NCBI GenBank assembly: GCA_945876745.1
Contig: CAMCPL010000004.1
Coordinates: 111,082-175,081, forward strand
Reading direction: 5' to 3'
Source: an uncultured Clostridia bacterium
GTDB lineage: Bacteria; Bacillota; Clostridia; Oscillospirales; Acutalibacteraceae
Length of the DNA stretch: 64,000 nucleotides
The notes under the pieces: model-generated
What the model saw: the letters and a program-made list of their open reading frames with translations, nothing else
The model's database searches: none
Told to the model about the DNA's origin: nothing
Translations under genes and position numbers: made by a program
Shown here: positions 19,397 to 28,025 of the stretch, piece after piece
Layout of the letters: each line of letters opens with the position of its first letter
Position numbering within the stretch: the stretch's first letter is position 1

Positions 19397-20311
19397 ATGG
19401 CACTAAAGGATGTTCAAAACGAGATTATAAGATTAAAAAAAGAAAATGATATTTGCATACTTGCGCATTGCTATCAGTCGCCCGATATATTAGAGGTTGC
19501 TGATTTTGTAGGCGACAGCTTTGCTTTGTCTGTTTCTGCTTCAAAGGTAACAAATAAAACCGTAATTATGTGCGGTGTTAGATTTATGGCTGAAACGGTA
19601 AAAATTTTGTCACCCGACAAAAAGGTTATTCTTGCCAATCCGACGGCAGGCTGTCCGATGGCTGAAATGATGGATAAGGAGCTTATCGAGCAGGTTAAGC
19701 AGCAGTATCCCGATTATACCGTTGTTGCTTATGTAAATACAACGAGCGAGCTTAAAACAGTTTGCGATGTTTGCGTAACATCTTCTTCTGCTTACAAAAT
19801 CTGCAAAAAGCTGGAAAACGACAAAATTCTTTTTATCCCCGATAAAAATTTAGGCTCATATATTGCACAGCAGCTTCCGGAAAAGGATTTTAAGCTTCTT
19901 TCGGGCGGTTGCCCTACTCATGCAAAAATCAACGAAAGGGAAGTCCTTAAAGCAAAGCAGGAGCACCCGAATGCACAGTTCCTTGTTCATCCCGAATGTG
20001 TTCCCGATGTTGTAAAGCACGCTGATTATGTTGGCTCAACAACAGGTATTATGGACTATGTAAAAAACAGCGATTGCAAGGAGTTTATTATCGGTACCGA
20101 AAACAGTATCGTTCAGCATTTGCAGCTTGAATGTCCCGATAAAATGTTCTATCCGCTTTCAAAGGATTTAGTTTGTCATAATATGAAAGCAACGACAATT
20201 GTTGACGTACTTAATTGCGTAAAAGGTATAGGCGGCGAGGAAATTGAACTCGACGAGGACATAAGACTCGGTGCAAAGCGCTGTATCGACAAAATGATTG
20301 AATTGGGTTAG
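19397..20311 (+). CDS. nadA: Quinolinate synthase NadA
   Basis: 304 residues. It condenses iminoaspartate with dihydroxyacetone phosphate to quinolinate in NAD synthesis and holds an oxygen-sensitive [4Fe-4S] cluster. The three cluster cysteines are recognisable in MCGVRFMAET, HPECVPDV and LVCHNMKAT. ILAHCYQSPDILEVADFVGDSF near 17-38 is the N-terminal signature. Neither nadB nor nadC is nearby; the genes around it are sulfur donors. The ATG at 19397 follows AAGGAAC and gives the family start; the open frame begins earlier, inside iscU. Confidence 0.94.
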   Translation: MALKDVQNEIIRLKKENDICILAHCYQSPDILEVADFVGDSFALSVSASKVTNKTVIMCGVRFMAETVKILSPDKKVILANPTAGCPMAEMMDKELIEQVKQQYPDYTVVAYVNTTSELKTVCDVCVTSSSAYKICKKLENDKILFIPDKNLGSYIAQQLPEKDFKLLSGGCPTHAKINEREVLKAKQEHPNAQFLVHPECVPDVVKHADYVGSTTGIMDYVKNSDCKEFIIGTENSIVQHLQLECPDKMFYPLSKDLVCHNMKATTIVDVLNCVKGIGGEEIELDEDIRLGAKRCIDKMIELG

Positions 20312-20313
20312 GT

Positions 20314-21378
20314 ATGAAAAAGGCTATTATTGCTATGAGCGGCGGTGTTGATTCCAGCGTTGCCGCTTATTTTATTAAACAAATGGGCTTTGAGTGTATC
20401 GGAGCTACAATGAAGCTGTACGATAACGAGGATATCGGTATCAGTCGTGAAAAGACCTGTTGCTCACTTGACGATATCGACGACGCAAGGGCAGTTGCTC
20501 ATAAGCTCGGTATGCCGTACTATGTTTTCAACTTTAAGGAAGAATTTGAAAAAAGAGTCATTGAAAAATTCATAAAAACTTATGAAATCGGCGGCACTCC
20601 AAATCCTTGTATCGACTGCAACAGATATTTGAAATTTGAAAAGCTGATGCAGAGAATGAAAGAGCTTCAATATGATTATGTTGTAACCGGTCATTATGCC
20701 GATATTGAATACAAAGACGGTCGCTATCTTTTGAAAAAGGGTAAGGACTTATCAAAGGATCAAAGCTATGTTTTGTATTCGCTTACTCAGTTTCAGCTTG
20801 AGCATACTCTTTTTCCTCTCGGAAAGTATTCAAAGGAAGAAATAAGACGTGTTGCCGAAGAAAACGGCTTTGTCAATGCAAGAAAAAAGGACAGTCAGGA
20901 TATTTGCTTTGTTCCCGACGGTGATTATTCAAAATTCATTGAGGGCTACTGTAATAAGAAATATGAAAAGGGCTTTTTCATTGATAAAGACGGAAACATT
21001 TTAGGCGAGCACAACGGAATTATTCGTTATACCATAGGTCAGCGTAAAGGACTTAATATTTCGCTCGGTCATCCTGCATATGTTGTTTCAAAGGATATTG
21101 TGAATAATACTGTTACTCTCGGTGCAAACGAGGATTTGTTTTGCGATACTCTTTTTGCAAACGACTTCAACTGGATTATCGAAAAGCCCAAAAATCCGAT
21201 AAATTGTCTTGCAAAAACGAGATATAATATGAAAGAGGTTCCTTGCCGTGTTGAATGTGAAGAAAATTCAGACAGGGTAAAGGTAGTTTTTGATAATCCC
21301 GTAAGGGCTGTAACTTCGGGACAGGCAGTTGTGTTGTACGACGGCGACTATGTCCTCGGCGGCGGTACGATAATATAA
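20314..21378 (+). CDS. mnmA: tRNA-specific 2-thiouridylase MnmA
   Basis: 354 residues. It adds sulfur to U34 of tRNA-Lys, -Glu and -Gln using persulfide from IscS. The PP-loop MSGGVDSSVAA is at 8-18; catalytic Cys99 lies in GGTPNPCIDCNRYLKF and the second catalytic Cys198 in KDSQDICFVPDGDY. The C-terminal beta-barrel (IGQRKGLNISLGHPAYVV onward) is complete. It begins two bases after nadA, so a single sulfur operon iscS-iscU-nadA-mnmA is likely. Two of its substrate tRNAs, Gln(TTG) and Lys(TTT), are encoded about 5 kb upstream. Confidence 0.95.
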   Translation: MKKAIIAMSGGVDSSVAAYFIKQMGFECIGATMKLYDNEDIGISREKTCCSLDDIDDARAVAHKLGMPYYVFNFKEEFEKRVIEKFIKTYEIGGTPNPCIDCNRYLKFEKLMQRMKELQYDYVVTGHYADIEYKDGRYLLKKGKDLSKDQSYVLYSLTQFQLEHTLFPLGKYSKEEIRRVAEENGFVNARKKDSQDICFVPDGDYSKFIEGYCNKKYEKGFFIDKDGNILGEHNGIIRYTIGQRKGLNISLGHPAYVVSKDIVNNTVTLGANEDLFCDTLFANDFNWIIEKPKNPINCLAKTRYNMKEVPCRVECEENSDRVKVVFDNPVRAVTSGQAVVLYDGDYVLGGGTII

Positions 21379-21454
21379 TTGTTACAAATTATTGAACTGT
21401 TAAAAAAGATTTAATGATTTATTCATTACGGTTAAAAGATTTTTTAATTATTGC

Positions 21455-21481
21455 AGGTTATACTTTAATCATAAAAGGTGG
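21455..21481 (+). promoter_or_regulatory. 27-nt conserved upstream motif, copy 1
   Basis: AGGTTATACTTTAATCATAA followed by AAGGTGG. It matches 25 of 27 bases with the segment at 32498-32524 in front of the carboxyltransferase operon. Here it precedes no recognised gene, only a 15-codon frame (21499-21546, MHGVGKKFLFSLFLL) and the hairpin element. Role unknown; a promoter -10 (TATACT) or a 5'-leader site are possible. Confidence 0.45.
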
Positions 21482-21580
21482 AAGACAGGAAGCAGAAAAT
21501 GCACGGAGTCGGTAAAAAGTTTCTCTTTTCATTGTTTCTCCTCTAACCGCTTGTCTTTAAAAAAGCTCCAATCCACCGTT

Positions 21581-21858
21581 TAGGGTAACGGCAATAATCC
21601 GAACCACGGTTTATCGTGGCAGATTTGCCCTTACTCTTTGTTAAAATACTCGTTAATCCGGAAGGATTAACTGCGTTTTGTGCCTTGATTATGACCAAAT
21701 CTGCACACGATAAACTGCAAAGCATCAAAAATGCTTGGAGTAAAGATGAGATTTGGCGTCTTGAGATGGCAGCCTTGCTGACGCAAGGCAACAGCGAAAG
21801 CGACAAATATCGCTTTAATACTGCATTTTGACGGGTTCGGATTATTGCCGTTACCCTA
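21581..21858. mobile_element. 278-bp hairpin-rich element with 25-bp perfect terminal inverted repeats
   Basis: The ends, 21581-21605 and 21834-21858, are perfect 25-bp inverted repeats (outer bases TAGGGTAACGGC / GCCGTTACCCTA). Inside, further complementary pairs nest: CGGTTTATCGTG and GCAGATTTG pair with CAAATCTGC and CACGATAAACTG; GTTAATCC-GGAA-GGATTAAC, GCCTTG-CTGACG-CAAGGC and AAAGCGA-CAAATA-TCGCTTT are local hairpins. Either a MITE-like non-autonomous element or a structured RNA. No target duplication is obvious. A 71-codon open frame inside is not credible as a gene. Confidence 0.65.
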
Positions 21859-21872
21859 TCTTAATAATTAGT

Positions 21873-21913
21873 AAATAATGCGTGTGTTTTTTGACATAAC
21901 GCATTATTTTTTT
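21873..21913 (+). terminator. Terminator after the hairpin element
   Basis: AATAATGCGT - 15-nt loop - ACGCATTATT stem followed by T-run. It would end any transcript coming from mnmA or from the 21.45-kb motif. The 88 bp beyond it hold only AT-rich DNA with a TATAAT (21967-21972) that may drive the lipoprotein gene. Confidence 0.7.
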
Positions 21914-22001
21914 GTAATAATATGTAATTTTTTTAATTTACTATTTATTTTTTTTATTTATTCTGTTATAATTAGTGTAACTATTTTTCGGAGGGCTGAA
22001 A

Positions 22002-23297
22002 ATGAAACGCATAAAACCGCTGTTTTGTATACTGTTAATATGCGTTATGCTTACCGGTTGCAGCTTTAATCTTGCTACTTCGACAAGTGATTTAATATCC
22101 GCCGTTTCTCCCTTCGGTGAAAATGCAGAGATTAAAAAAGCTCTTGATGATTATTTGGGCGGCGGTTATATTTTGAAAAATCCGTCGTTCGGTGATTACA
22201 TAACTTCGTATAATTTTTATGATTTAGATAATGACGGCGAAGACGAGGCTGTTGCGTTTTATCAAACGAAGGATGCGCTGAACACAGTCAATATGGCACT
22301 CATTAAAAAGTACGATAAAAGGTGGCAGGTTGATGCAGTAACGCAGGGCTTGGGAACAGGAGCGTACAGGCTTGATTTTTGTGACATAAATAATGATTCG
22401 AGCTTGGACATTCTTGTTTGCTGGAACAGTATTTCAAATTCAACTAACCATACCTTTGCAGCGTATGAAATTATTTTTGAAGACGGTGCATACAGCTTTT
22501 CACAAATCGGCGAATCAAAGGTAATTAATAACTATACTGTTGTAGATTTTGATTCAAACGGCAACAATGAAATTTTATTCTTCGAGATTAATACCGGTAC
22601 AAAAACAACCGCAAAAGCAGAGCTTTACGATTTAAGCAATAACAGATTTAGTCTCATTGGTGAAACAAAACTTGATTCAAGAGTTATTTCGTATACGAAT
22701 ATAAAACAGGAAAAGGCTGAAAACGATATAAGAATTTACGCAGACGCACTCGGCTCCAGCGGCGACAGTAAGCTGACTGAAATTATCTACTACTCAAATT
22801 CCTATAAATCTATTGTTTCACCGTTTTACAGCTATTCATCCGGCATTACAAGCGGTACGTCAAGAAGCTGTCTCGTAAACTGCGAGGATATTGACGCTGA
22901 CGAATTAATCGAAATTCCAACCGACGACAACAGAGACTTCGGTGACGGCATTGTATCAATTGATTGGAAAATATACAAAAATACGGTTTTAATGCACAAA
23001 GCGTATTCTCTATATGTTAAGGAAGACAGATACACAGTCATTATTCCGGATGAATACTATGACAAAATCAGCGCCGATTACGACAGCGAAAACAGGGAAC
23101 TGTTTGTTTATAACGAAAACGGCGAGCCTGTATTTTCAGTTACTCCGAAGCTCAAAGCGTTGTTCGATGAAGATGAGCCAAACGGCTATTCGATTATTGC
23201 TCGGCAATCGGGATATTATTATCTTGCAAAAACCTACGAACAGTCGAGCGTTGAGATTGATGAAAATATGTTAGAGAAGTTAATTATTATTTGCTGA
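22002..23297 (+). CDS. Lipoprotein with FG-GAP/VCBS-like repeats
   Basis: 431 residues. The signal peptide ends in lipobox LTGC with Cys20 as the lipidation site, so it should be anchored to the outer face of the membrane. At least three repeats carry an EF-hand-like metal loop of the FG-GAP/VCBS type: DLDNDGEDEA near 74-83, DINNDSSLDI near 129-138 and DFDSNGNNEI near 184-193. These suggest a calcium-dependent beta-propeller in the N-terminal half; the C-terminal half is not recognised. It lies 21 bp upstream of a response regulator and histidine kinase and is probably co-transcribed, so a sensory or accessory role is inferred. CGGAGGG precedes the ATG. Confidence 0.75.
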   Translation: MKRIKPLFCILLICVMLTGCSFNLATSTSDLISAVSPFGENAEIKKALDDYLGGGYILKNPSFGDYITSYNFYDLDNDGEDEAVAFYQTKDALNTVNMALIKKYDKRWQVDAVTQGLGTGAYRLDFCDINNDSSLDILVCWNSISNSTNHTFAAYEIIFEDGAYSFSQIGESKVINNYTVVDFDSNGNNEILFFEINTGTKTTAKAELYDLSNNRFSLIGETKLDSRVISYTNIKQEKAENDIRIYADALGSSGDSKLTEIIYYSNSYKSIVSPFYSYSSGITSGTSRSCLVNCEDIDADELIEIPTDDNRDFGDGIVSIDWKIYKNTVLMHKAYSLYVKEDRYTVIIPDEYYDKISADYDSENRELFVYNENGEPVFSVTPKLKALFDEDEPNGYSIIARQSGYYYLAKTYEQSSVEIDENMLEKLIIIC

Positions 23298-23318
23298 TAT
23301 GAAAGGCAGGGAATATAT

Positions 23319-24032
23319 ATGAAAAAGGTTCTTGTTGCAGAAGACGAAGAGTCTATTCGCGAATTTATTGTTATAAATTTGACACGAAGCGGATACGTCG
23401 TTGAGCAGGCTGAAAACGGTCTTGAAGCGCTCAATAAGTTTAAGCTTGATGAAAAAGGCTATGATGTTGCAATTTTAGACATTATGATGCCCGAAATGGA
23501 TGGCTTGAGCGTTTGCAAGGAATTGAGAAATTTATCTAATGACCTCGGTATAATTATGCTCAGCGCAAAAACACAGGAAATGGATAAGGTTACAGGTCTT
23601 CTTTTCGGAGCCGACGATTATGTTACAAAGCCGTTTTCTCCCAGTGAGCTTATGGCAAGAGTTGACGCTGTGTACAGACGTGTCGAAATGACAAGAGGAA
23701 TTAGAAAGAACGACAGCCTTTCAGATTCGATAACTCTTGATGAATTTGAACTTAATTTGAGAAACAGAACCCTTTTGAAGTCGGGTTCGATGATTGAGCT
23801 TACACAGGTTGAGTTTCAAATTATTGAATATTTTTTCAAAAATCCAAATGCCGCTTTGTCAAGAAACGATATATTAAAGCAGGTATGGGGTGCTAATTAT
23901 TTCGGTGATGAAAAAATCGTCGATGTAAATATTCGCAGACTACGAATGAAAATCGAGGATAATCCGTCAAGTCCTACAAGACTTGTTACAATTTGGGGAC
24001 TCGGCTATAAATGGATAACTAACGAACAGTAA
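23319..24032 (+). CDS. OmpR-family response regulator
   Basis: 237 residues. Receiver domain with acidic pocket AEDEE (7-11), phosphorylated Asp54 in ILDIMMPEMDG, Ser/Thr in MLSAKT and Lys in VTKPFSPSEL near 105. The C-terminal winged-helix domain (about 140-235) ends in the PhoB-like KIVDVNIRRLRMKIEDNPSSPTRLVTIWGLGYK. It binds DNA after phosphorylation by the kinase encoded next. Target genes cannot be read from the sequence. Confidence 0.93.
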   Translation: MKKVLVAEDEESIREFIVINLTRSGYVVEQAENGLEALNKFKLDEKGYDVAILDIMMPEMDGLSVCKELRNLSNDLGIIMLSAKTQEMDKVTGLLFGADDYVTKPFSPSELMARVDAVYRRVEMTRGIRKNDSLSDSITLDEFELNLRNRTLLKSGSMIELTQVEFQIIEYFFKNPNAALSRNDILKQVWGANYFGDEKIVDVNIRRLRMKIEDNPSSPTRLVTIWGLGYKWITNEQ

Positions 24033-24044
24033 CGGAGCGTATTG

Positions 24045-25538
24045 ATGACAAAGGATTTTAACGCTGTTTTGATTGAAAAATTGAAAAGCAAAAAAATCGA
24101 GGGTATTACTCGCAGATGGCTGATAATAATAATCGGTCTGATAGTATTACTTTTTGTCATCGCATTTTCCGTTTTTGCCGTTACTATACATAATTATTAT
24201 TACAGTTCTGTTGAAAGCATCGTTAATTCGGCGGCTTCCGATTCGGCTATAAACTATTTTGAGAACAGCATCAACAACGGTGATTCTCTCGAAACTGCCG
24301 CCGCGCAATTTGTTGATTCCTACGAAAACAAGGATTCGACTACCGTTTGGATTCTTGATAATGACGGAGAAGTAATTCTTTCTTCAAACGGCTTTGCGGT
24401 CGAAAAACAGAATATGCCCGATTTTAACAAGGCTATGGATAGCGAAACCGACAGAGGAAAATATATCGGAAGACTGAAAAACAGACAGAAGATTTTTGCC
24501 GTTACAAGGATAATTAGAAATTCCGAGGGCGTAGAATTCGGTGCAATTCGTGTTATGGCCTGCGTTAACGAGCTTGACAGTCAAATAAGGAAAATATACT
24601 TTTTGATAGCGCTTGTTTTCATTTTTGTACTTGCGGTAATTGTGCTTTCTAATTTGTATTTTATCAGAACAATTATTATTCCGCTTCAGGAAATTAACAG
24701 CGCAACAACGCTCATTGCACAGGGTAATCTTGCTGTAAGAATTGAAAAAAAGTATAATGATGAAATAGGAGATTTGGCAGACAGTATTAACACTATGGCA
24801 ACCGAGATTGCAACTGCCGACAAAATGAAAAACGATTTTATTTCTACTATTTCACACGAGCTTCGTACACCGCTGACTTCTATTAAAGGTTGGGGTGAAA
24901 CGCTGATTTTAGGCAACAGAGACAATGTTGACGAGCTTACGCAAAAGGGCTTGCAGGTAATAGTTAAGGAAGCGGGAAGACTTGAGGGCTTTGTCGAAGA
25001 GCTGCTTGATTTTTCAAGGCTGCAAAGCGGCAGAATGACGCTTCGTCTTGCAAAAACCGATATACTTGCAGAGCTTGAGGAAACGCTGTTTACCTTTATA
25101 GAAAGAGCCTTGAGAGAGGGCTATGAAGTAAAATACAGTATTCCCGATGTACCGACTGTTGCAAACGCCGACGCAAACAGGCTTAAGCAGGTGTTTATGA
25201 ACATTCTTGATAACGCCCTGAAGTATTCGAGACCCGGCAGTAAAATCCTTGTTAAAGCCGAATTTACGAAGAAAGACGGTAAGGATTTTGTAAAAATCGG
25301 CATTGCCGATCAGGGCTGTGGAATTTCAAAAGATGATTTGCCACACGTTAAGGAAAAGTTCTATAAGGCAAATGTAAGTGTGAAAGGCTCCGGAATAGGC
25401 TTAGCCGTTACGAGCGAAATCGTTAATCTTCATAACGGATTTTTAGATATAGACAGCATTGAGGGCAAGGGTACTCTTGTAACAATTATGCTTCCGCTTT
25501 TGGAACCCCCTCAAACAAATAATAGTGAAGGACAATAA
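24045..25538 (+). CDS. HAMP-containing sensor histidine kinase
   Basis: 497 residues. A TM helix at about 23-48 and another at 184-208 bracket an extracytoplasmic sensing domain of about 135 residues. A HAMP domain (209-260) leads to HisKA with phosphorylated His271 in STISHELRTPLTS, then an HATPase domain with N-box FMNILDNALKYS, G1 IADQGCGIS and G2 GSGIGLAVTSEIV. Orthodox class I kinase paired with the preceding regulator. ATG at 24045 sits 7 bp after GGAG; a TTG one codon earlier is less likely. Confidence 0.93.
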   Translation: MTKDFNAVLIEKLKSKKIEGITRRWLIIIIGLIVLLFVIAFSVFAVTIHNYYYSSVESIVNSAASDSAINYFENSINNGDSLETAAAQFVDSYENKDSTTVWILDNDGEVILSSNGFAVEKQNMPDFNKAMDSETDRGKYIGRLKNRQKIFAVTRIIRNSEGVEFGAIRVMACVNELDSQIRKIYFLIALVFIFVLAVIVLSNLYFIRTIIIPLQEINSATTLIAQGNLAVRIEKKYNDEIGDLADSINTMATEIATADKMKNDFISTISHELRTPLTSIKGWGETLILGNRDNVDELTQKGLQVIVKEAGRLEGFVEELLDFSRLQSGRMTLRLAKTDILAELEETLFTFIERALREGYEVKYSIPDVPTVANADANRLKQVFMNILDNALKYSRPGSKILVKAEFTKKDGKDFVKIGIADQGCGISKDDLPHVKEKFYKANVSVKGSGIGLAVTSEIVNLHNGFLDIDSIEGKGTLVTIMLPLLEPPQTNNSEGQ

Positions 25539-25541
25539 TAT

Positions 25542-26516
25542 ATGAGTAAAAAGAAGCATATTACCTCAGTCGGTGGTCAGGCGCTTATCGAGGGCGTTAT
25601 GATGCAGGGACCGAGGGGAGTAGCTACTGCGGTAAGAAAACCGGATAAATCAATATGTGTTGAATATCATGATGTAAAGCATCTCAAGGATAAAAACAAG
25701 TTTTTCGCCTTGCCGATAATCAGAGGAATTGTTGCGTTTATCGAGTCGATGATACTCGGCTACAAGCTGTTGATGTATTCTGCCGAGACTTCGGGTATGG
25801 AAGACATCGAAGATGTTGAAATGAATAAATTTGAAAAATGGCTTACCGATAAAATGGGCGATAAATTTATGGATTTCATAATGGTTATTGCTTCAATTCT
25901 CGGATTTGCACTTGCTTTTGTTATATTCTTCTTTTTACCTGTATTTATTTTTAATAAGCTGAACGCTCTTTGCAATATGTCGCTTACTCCGTGGCAGGGA
26001 ACAATTGAGGGATGTATGAAAATTGTCATTTTCATCGTTTATATGCTCCTTGTTTCTCAAATGAAGGATATTAAAAGACTATTCAAATATCACGGTGCCG
26101 AGCATAAAAGTATTGCGTGCTATGAAGCAGGCGAGGAATTGACTGTTGAGAACGTTAAAAAATGTTCACGCTTTCATCCGAGATGCGGAACATCATTTAT
26201 GTTTGTAATGCTTATACTCAGTATCGTAGTAGTAACGCTTCTTTCTCTTGTTGTTCCTGTCCAGCTAAAGCAAAATACAATTGCTTGGATGCTTATTAAA
26301 CTTCCGCTTATTCCGATAATTATGGGACTCGGCTATGAGTTTATAAAGTACGCAGGTAAGCATAATAATCTCTTCGTTAAAATTGTATCTGCGCCCGGTC
26401 TTTGGATGCAGAGAATAACAACTAAAGAGCCGGATGACGATATTATCGAGGTTGGTATTGAATCGTTAAAGGCAGTTATAACCGATGATATTGAGGATGA
26501 TGAGATTAAGCAATGA
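25542..26516 (+). CDS. DUF1385 (YqhQ-like) membrane protein
   Basis: 324 residues. The DUF1385 signature GGQALIEGVMMQGP lies at 11-24, followed by IIRGIVAFIESMILGYKLLMYSAE. Further family blocks are YHGAEHKSIACYEAGEELTVENVKKCSRFHPRCGTSF (about 180-216) and EFIKYAGKHNN. Four or five membrane helices are visible. Function is unknown in the family. In many Clostridia this gene lies between rpmE and prmC; here prmC follows with an ATGA overlap but rpmE is absent. Confidence 0.9.
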   Translation: MSKKKHITSVGGQALIEGVMMQGPRGVATAVRKPDKSICVEYHDVKHLKDKNKFFALPIIRGIVAFIESMILGYKLLMYSAETSGMEDIEDVEMNKFEKWLTDKMGDKFMDFIMVIASILGFALAFVIFFFLPVFIFNKLNALCNMSLTPWQGTIEGCMKIVIFIVYMLLVSQMKDIKRLFKYHGAEHKSIACYEAGEELTVENVKKCSRFHPRCGTSFMFVMLILSIVVVTLLSLVVPVQLKQNTIAWMLIKLPLIPIIMGLGYEFIKYAGKHNNLFVKIVSAPGLWMQRITTKEPDDDIIEVGIESLKAVITDDIEDDEIKQ

Positions 26517-27331
26517 ATGTAAGTGAGGCGTATGAATACAGCGTTTTGTTTCTGAAAGCAAACGGAGTTGACGAGCCTGAATTTAAGGCTAAAAACATCA
26601 TTTGCGAAATTGTCTCGATAAAGCTCGGTCAGTTCGATTTTCATAAAAATGATTTTGTAAATACAAAAAAACTTGCAGATTTTCTTTGGCGACTGAAAAG
26701 CGGCGAGCCGCTTCAATATGTAATCGGAAAATGGGATTTTTACGAAAGTGAATTTGAAGTAGGCCAAGGCGTTTTAATTCCCAGACCTGAAACCGAAGAA
26801 TTAGTTGATGAAGTTGTAAAATTCGCAAAAACGCTGAATAATCCGTTGATTTTTGACCTGTGTTCGGGAAGCGGCTGTATAGGGATCAGCATTGCAAAAA
26901 AAATACCGACCTCTACAGTTTATTGCATAGAAAAAAGCGAGCAAGCCTTCAAATATCTCGAAAAAAATGCTAATGGTCTTTCGAATGTTGTGACATTATT
27001 AGCCGATATTAACGACGATTTTGATTTACCGCAGGCAGATATAATCGTTTCAAATCCTCCGTACATTAAATCAAACGAGCTTTCCTCTTTACAAAAGGAA
27101 GTTCAGTTTGAGCCAAAAATGGCGCTCGACGGCGGTATTGACGGTCTTGATTTTTACCGTATAATTAATGATAAATGGCGCACAAGGCTTAAGAAAAACG
27201 GAAGGCTGTTTTTGGAAATAGGAAACGATCAGGGCGAGAGTATAAAAGATACGCTTATTTCGTTTACAAATGTTACCGTCAAAAAAGATATTTATTCTAA
27301 TGACAGAATAGTTATCGCAGAAAATGATTAG
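26513..27331 (+). CDS. prmC: Release factor glutamine methyltransferase PrmC
   Basis: 272 residues. It methylates the GGQ glutamine of peptide chain release factors. SAM motif I FDLCSGSGCIGISIA (about 116-130) and the catalytic VSNPPYI motif (about 180-186) are clear, after an N-terminal helical domain ending PLQYVIGKWDFYESEF and GVLIPRPETEEL. The gene overlaps the DUF1385 stop by four bases. prfA, often adjacent, is not present. Confidence 0.93.
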   Translation: MNVSEAYEYSVLFLKANGVDEPEFKAKNIICEIVSIKLGQFDFHKNDFVNTKKLADFLWRLKSGEPLQYVIGKWDFYESEFEVGQGVLIPRPETEELVDEVVKFAKTLNNPLIFDLCSGSGCIGISIAKKIPTSTVYCIEKSEQAFKYLEKNANGLSNVVTLLADINDDFDLPQADIIVSNPPYIKSNELSSLQKEVQFEPKMALDGGIDGLDFYRIINDKWRTRLKKNGRLFLEIGNDQGESIKDTLISFTNVTVKKDIYSNDRIVIAEND

Positions 27332-27353
27332 AATTATTATGGGTGATAAATAA

Positions 27354-28022
27354 ATGATTTCAATTTTCAGATATATTATGCAGGGTCAATACCTGATGGC
27401 AATGATTGCCGTTTTGTCAAGGTGCTTTGTAGTCTTTTGCTGTTTGCCTATTCATGAGCTTGCACACGGTCTTATGGCTTATGCTCTTGGAGACAGAACT
27501 GCAAAAAATCAGGGTCGTTTGTCCCTAAATCCTCTTGCTCATCTTAATCCGTTAGGAACGATTATGATTTTTCTTTTCGGTATAGGTTATGCAAACCCTG
27601 TTCCTATTAATCCGAGAAATTTCAAAAATGTTAAGGGCGGTATGGCGCTCACGGCGCTTGCAGGACCTTCGGCAAATCTTCTTATGGGATTTGTTTCTGT
27701 TTGGGGCTACTATATTTTTGCACGAATCGGCACAGGTAATTCTTTCTTGCAAGCCATTGCTATGTTCTTTTTGTATGCCGCACAGATTAACGTAATGCTT
27801 GCGGTATTCAATCTTCTTCCTATTCCGCCGCTTGACGGCTCGAAGATAGTTGCGGCAGTCTTGCCGGATAAAGCGTATTACAAATATATGATGTATGAAA
27901 GATACATTATGATTGCGCTTATGCTGCTTTTGTTCATCGGTGTTCTTGATACTCCGATTAGCTTTTTGACAAGTGTTTTAATGAGATTTATTTCAATAAT
28001 TCCTGCATTGATTTTTGGATAA
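27354..28022 (+). CDS. Site-2 protease family membrane metalloprotease (M50)
   Basis: 222 residues. Zinc motif HELAH at 34-38 (His34, Glu35, His38) with the third ligand in LLPIPPLDGSKI near 155-166, as in the short YwhC/Rip-like S2P group that lacks a PDZ domain. Four to five membrane helices. Its substrate is unknown. It sits between prmC and scpA, an arrangement seen in many Clostridia, and begins after GGGTGAT. Confidence 0.88.
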   Translation: MISIFRYIMQGQYLMAMIAVLSRCFVVFCCLPIHELAHGLMAYALGDRTAKNQGRLSLNPLAHLNPLGTIMIFLFGIGYANPVPINPRNFKNVKGGMALTALAGPSANLLMGFVSVWGYYIFARIGTGNSFLQAIAMFFLYAAQINVMLAVFNLLPIPPLDGSKIVAAVLPDKAYYKYMMYERYIMIALMLLLFIGVLDTPISFLTSVLMRFISIIPALIFG

Positions 28023-28025
28023 TTT

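Noticed and set aside
21616..21831. 71-codon frame inside the inverted-repeat element
   Set aside because: It lies wholly on pairing segments of the element and has no ribosome binding site or recognisable domain.
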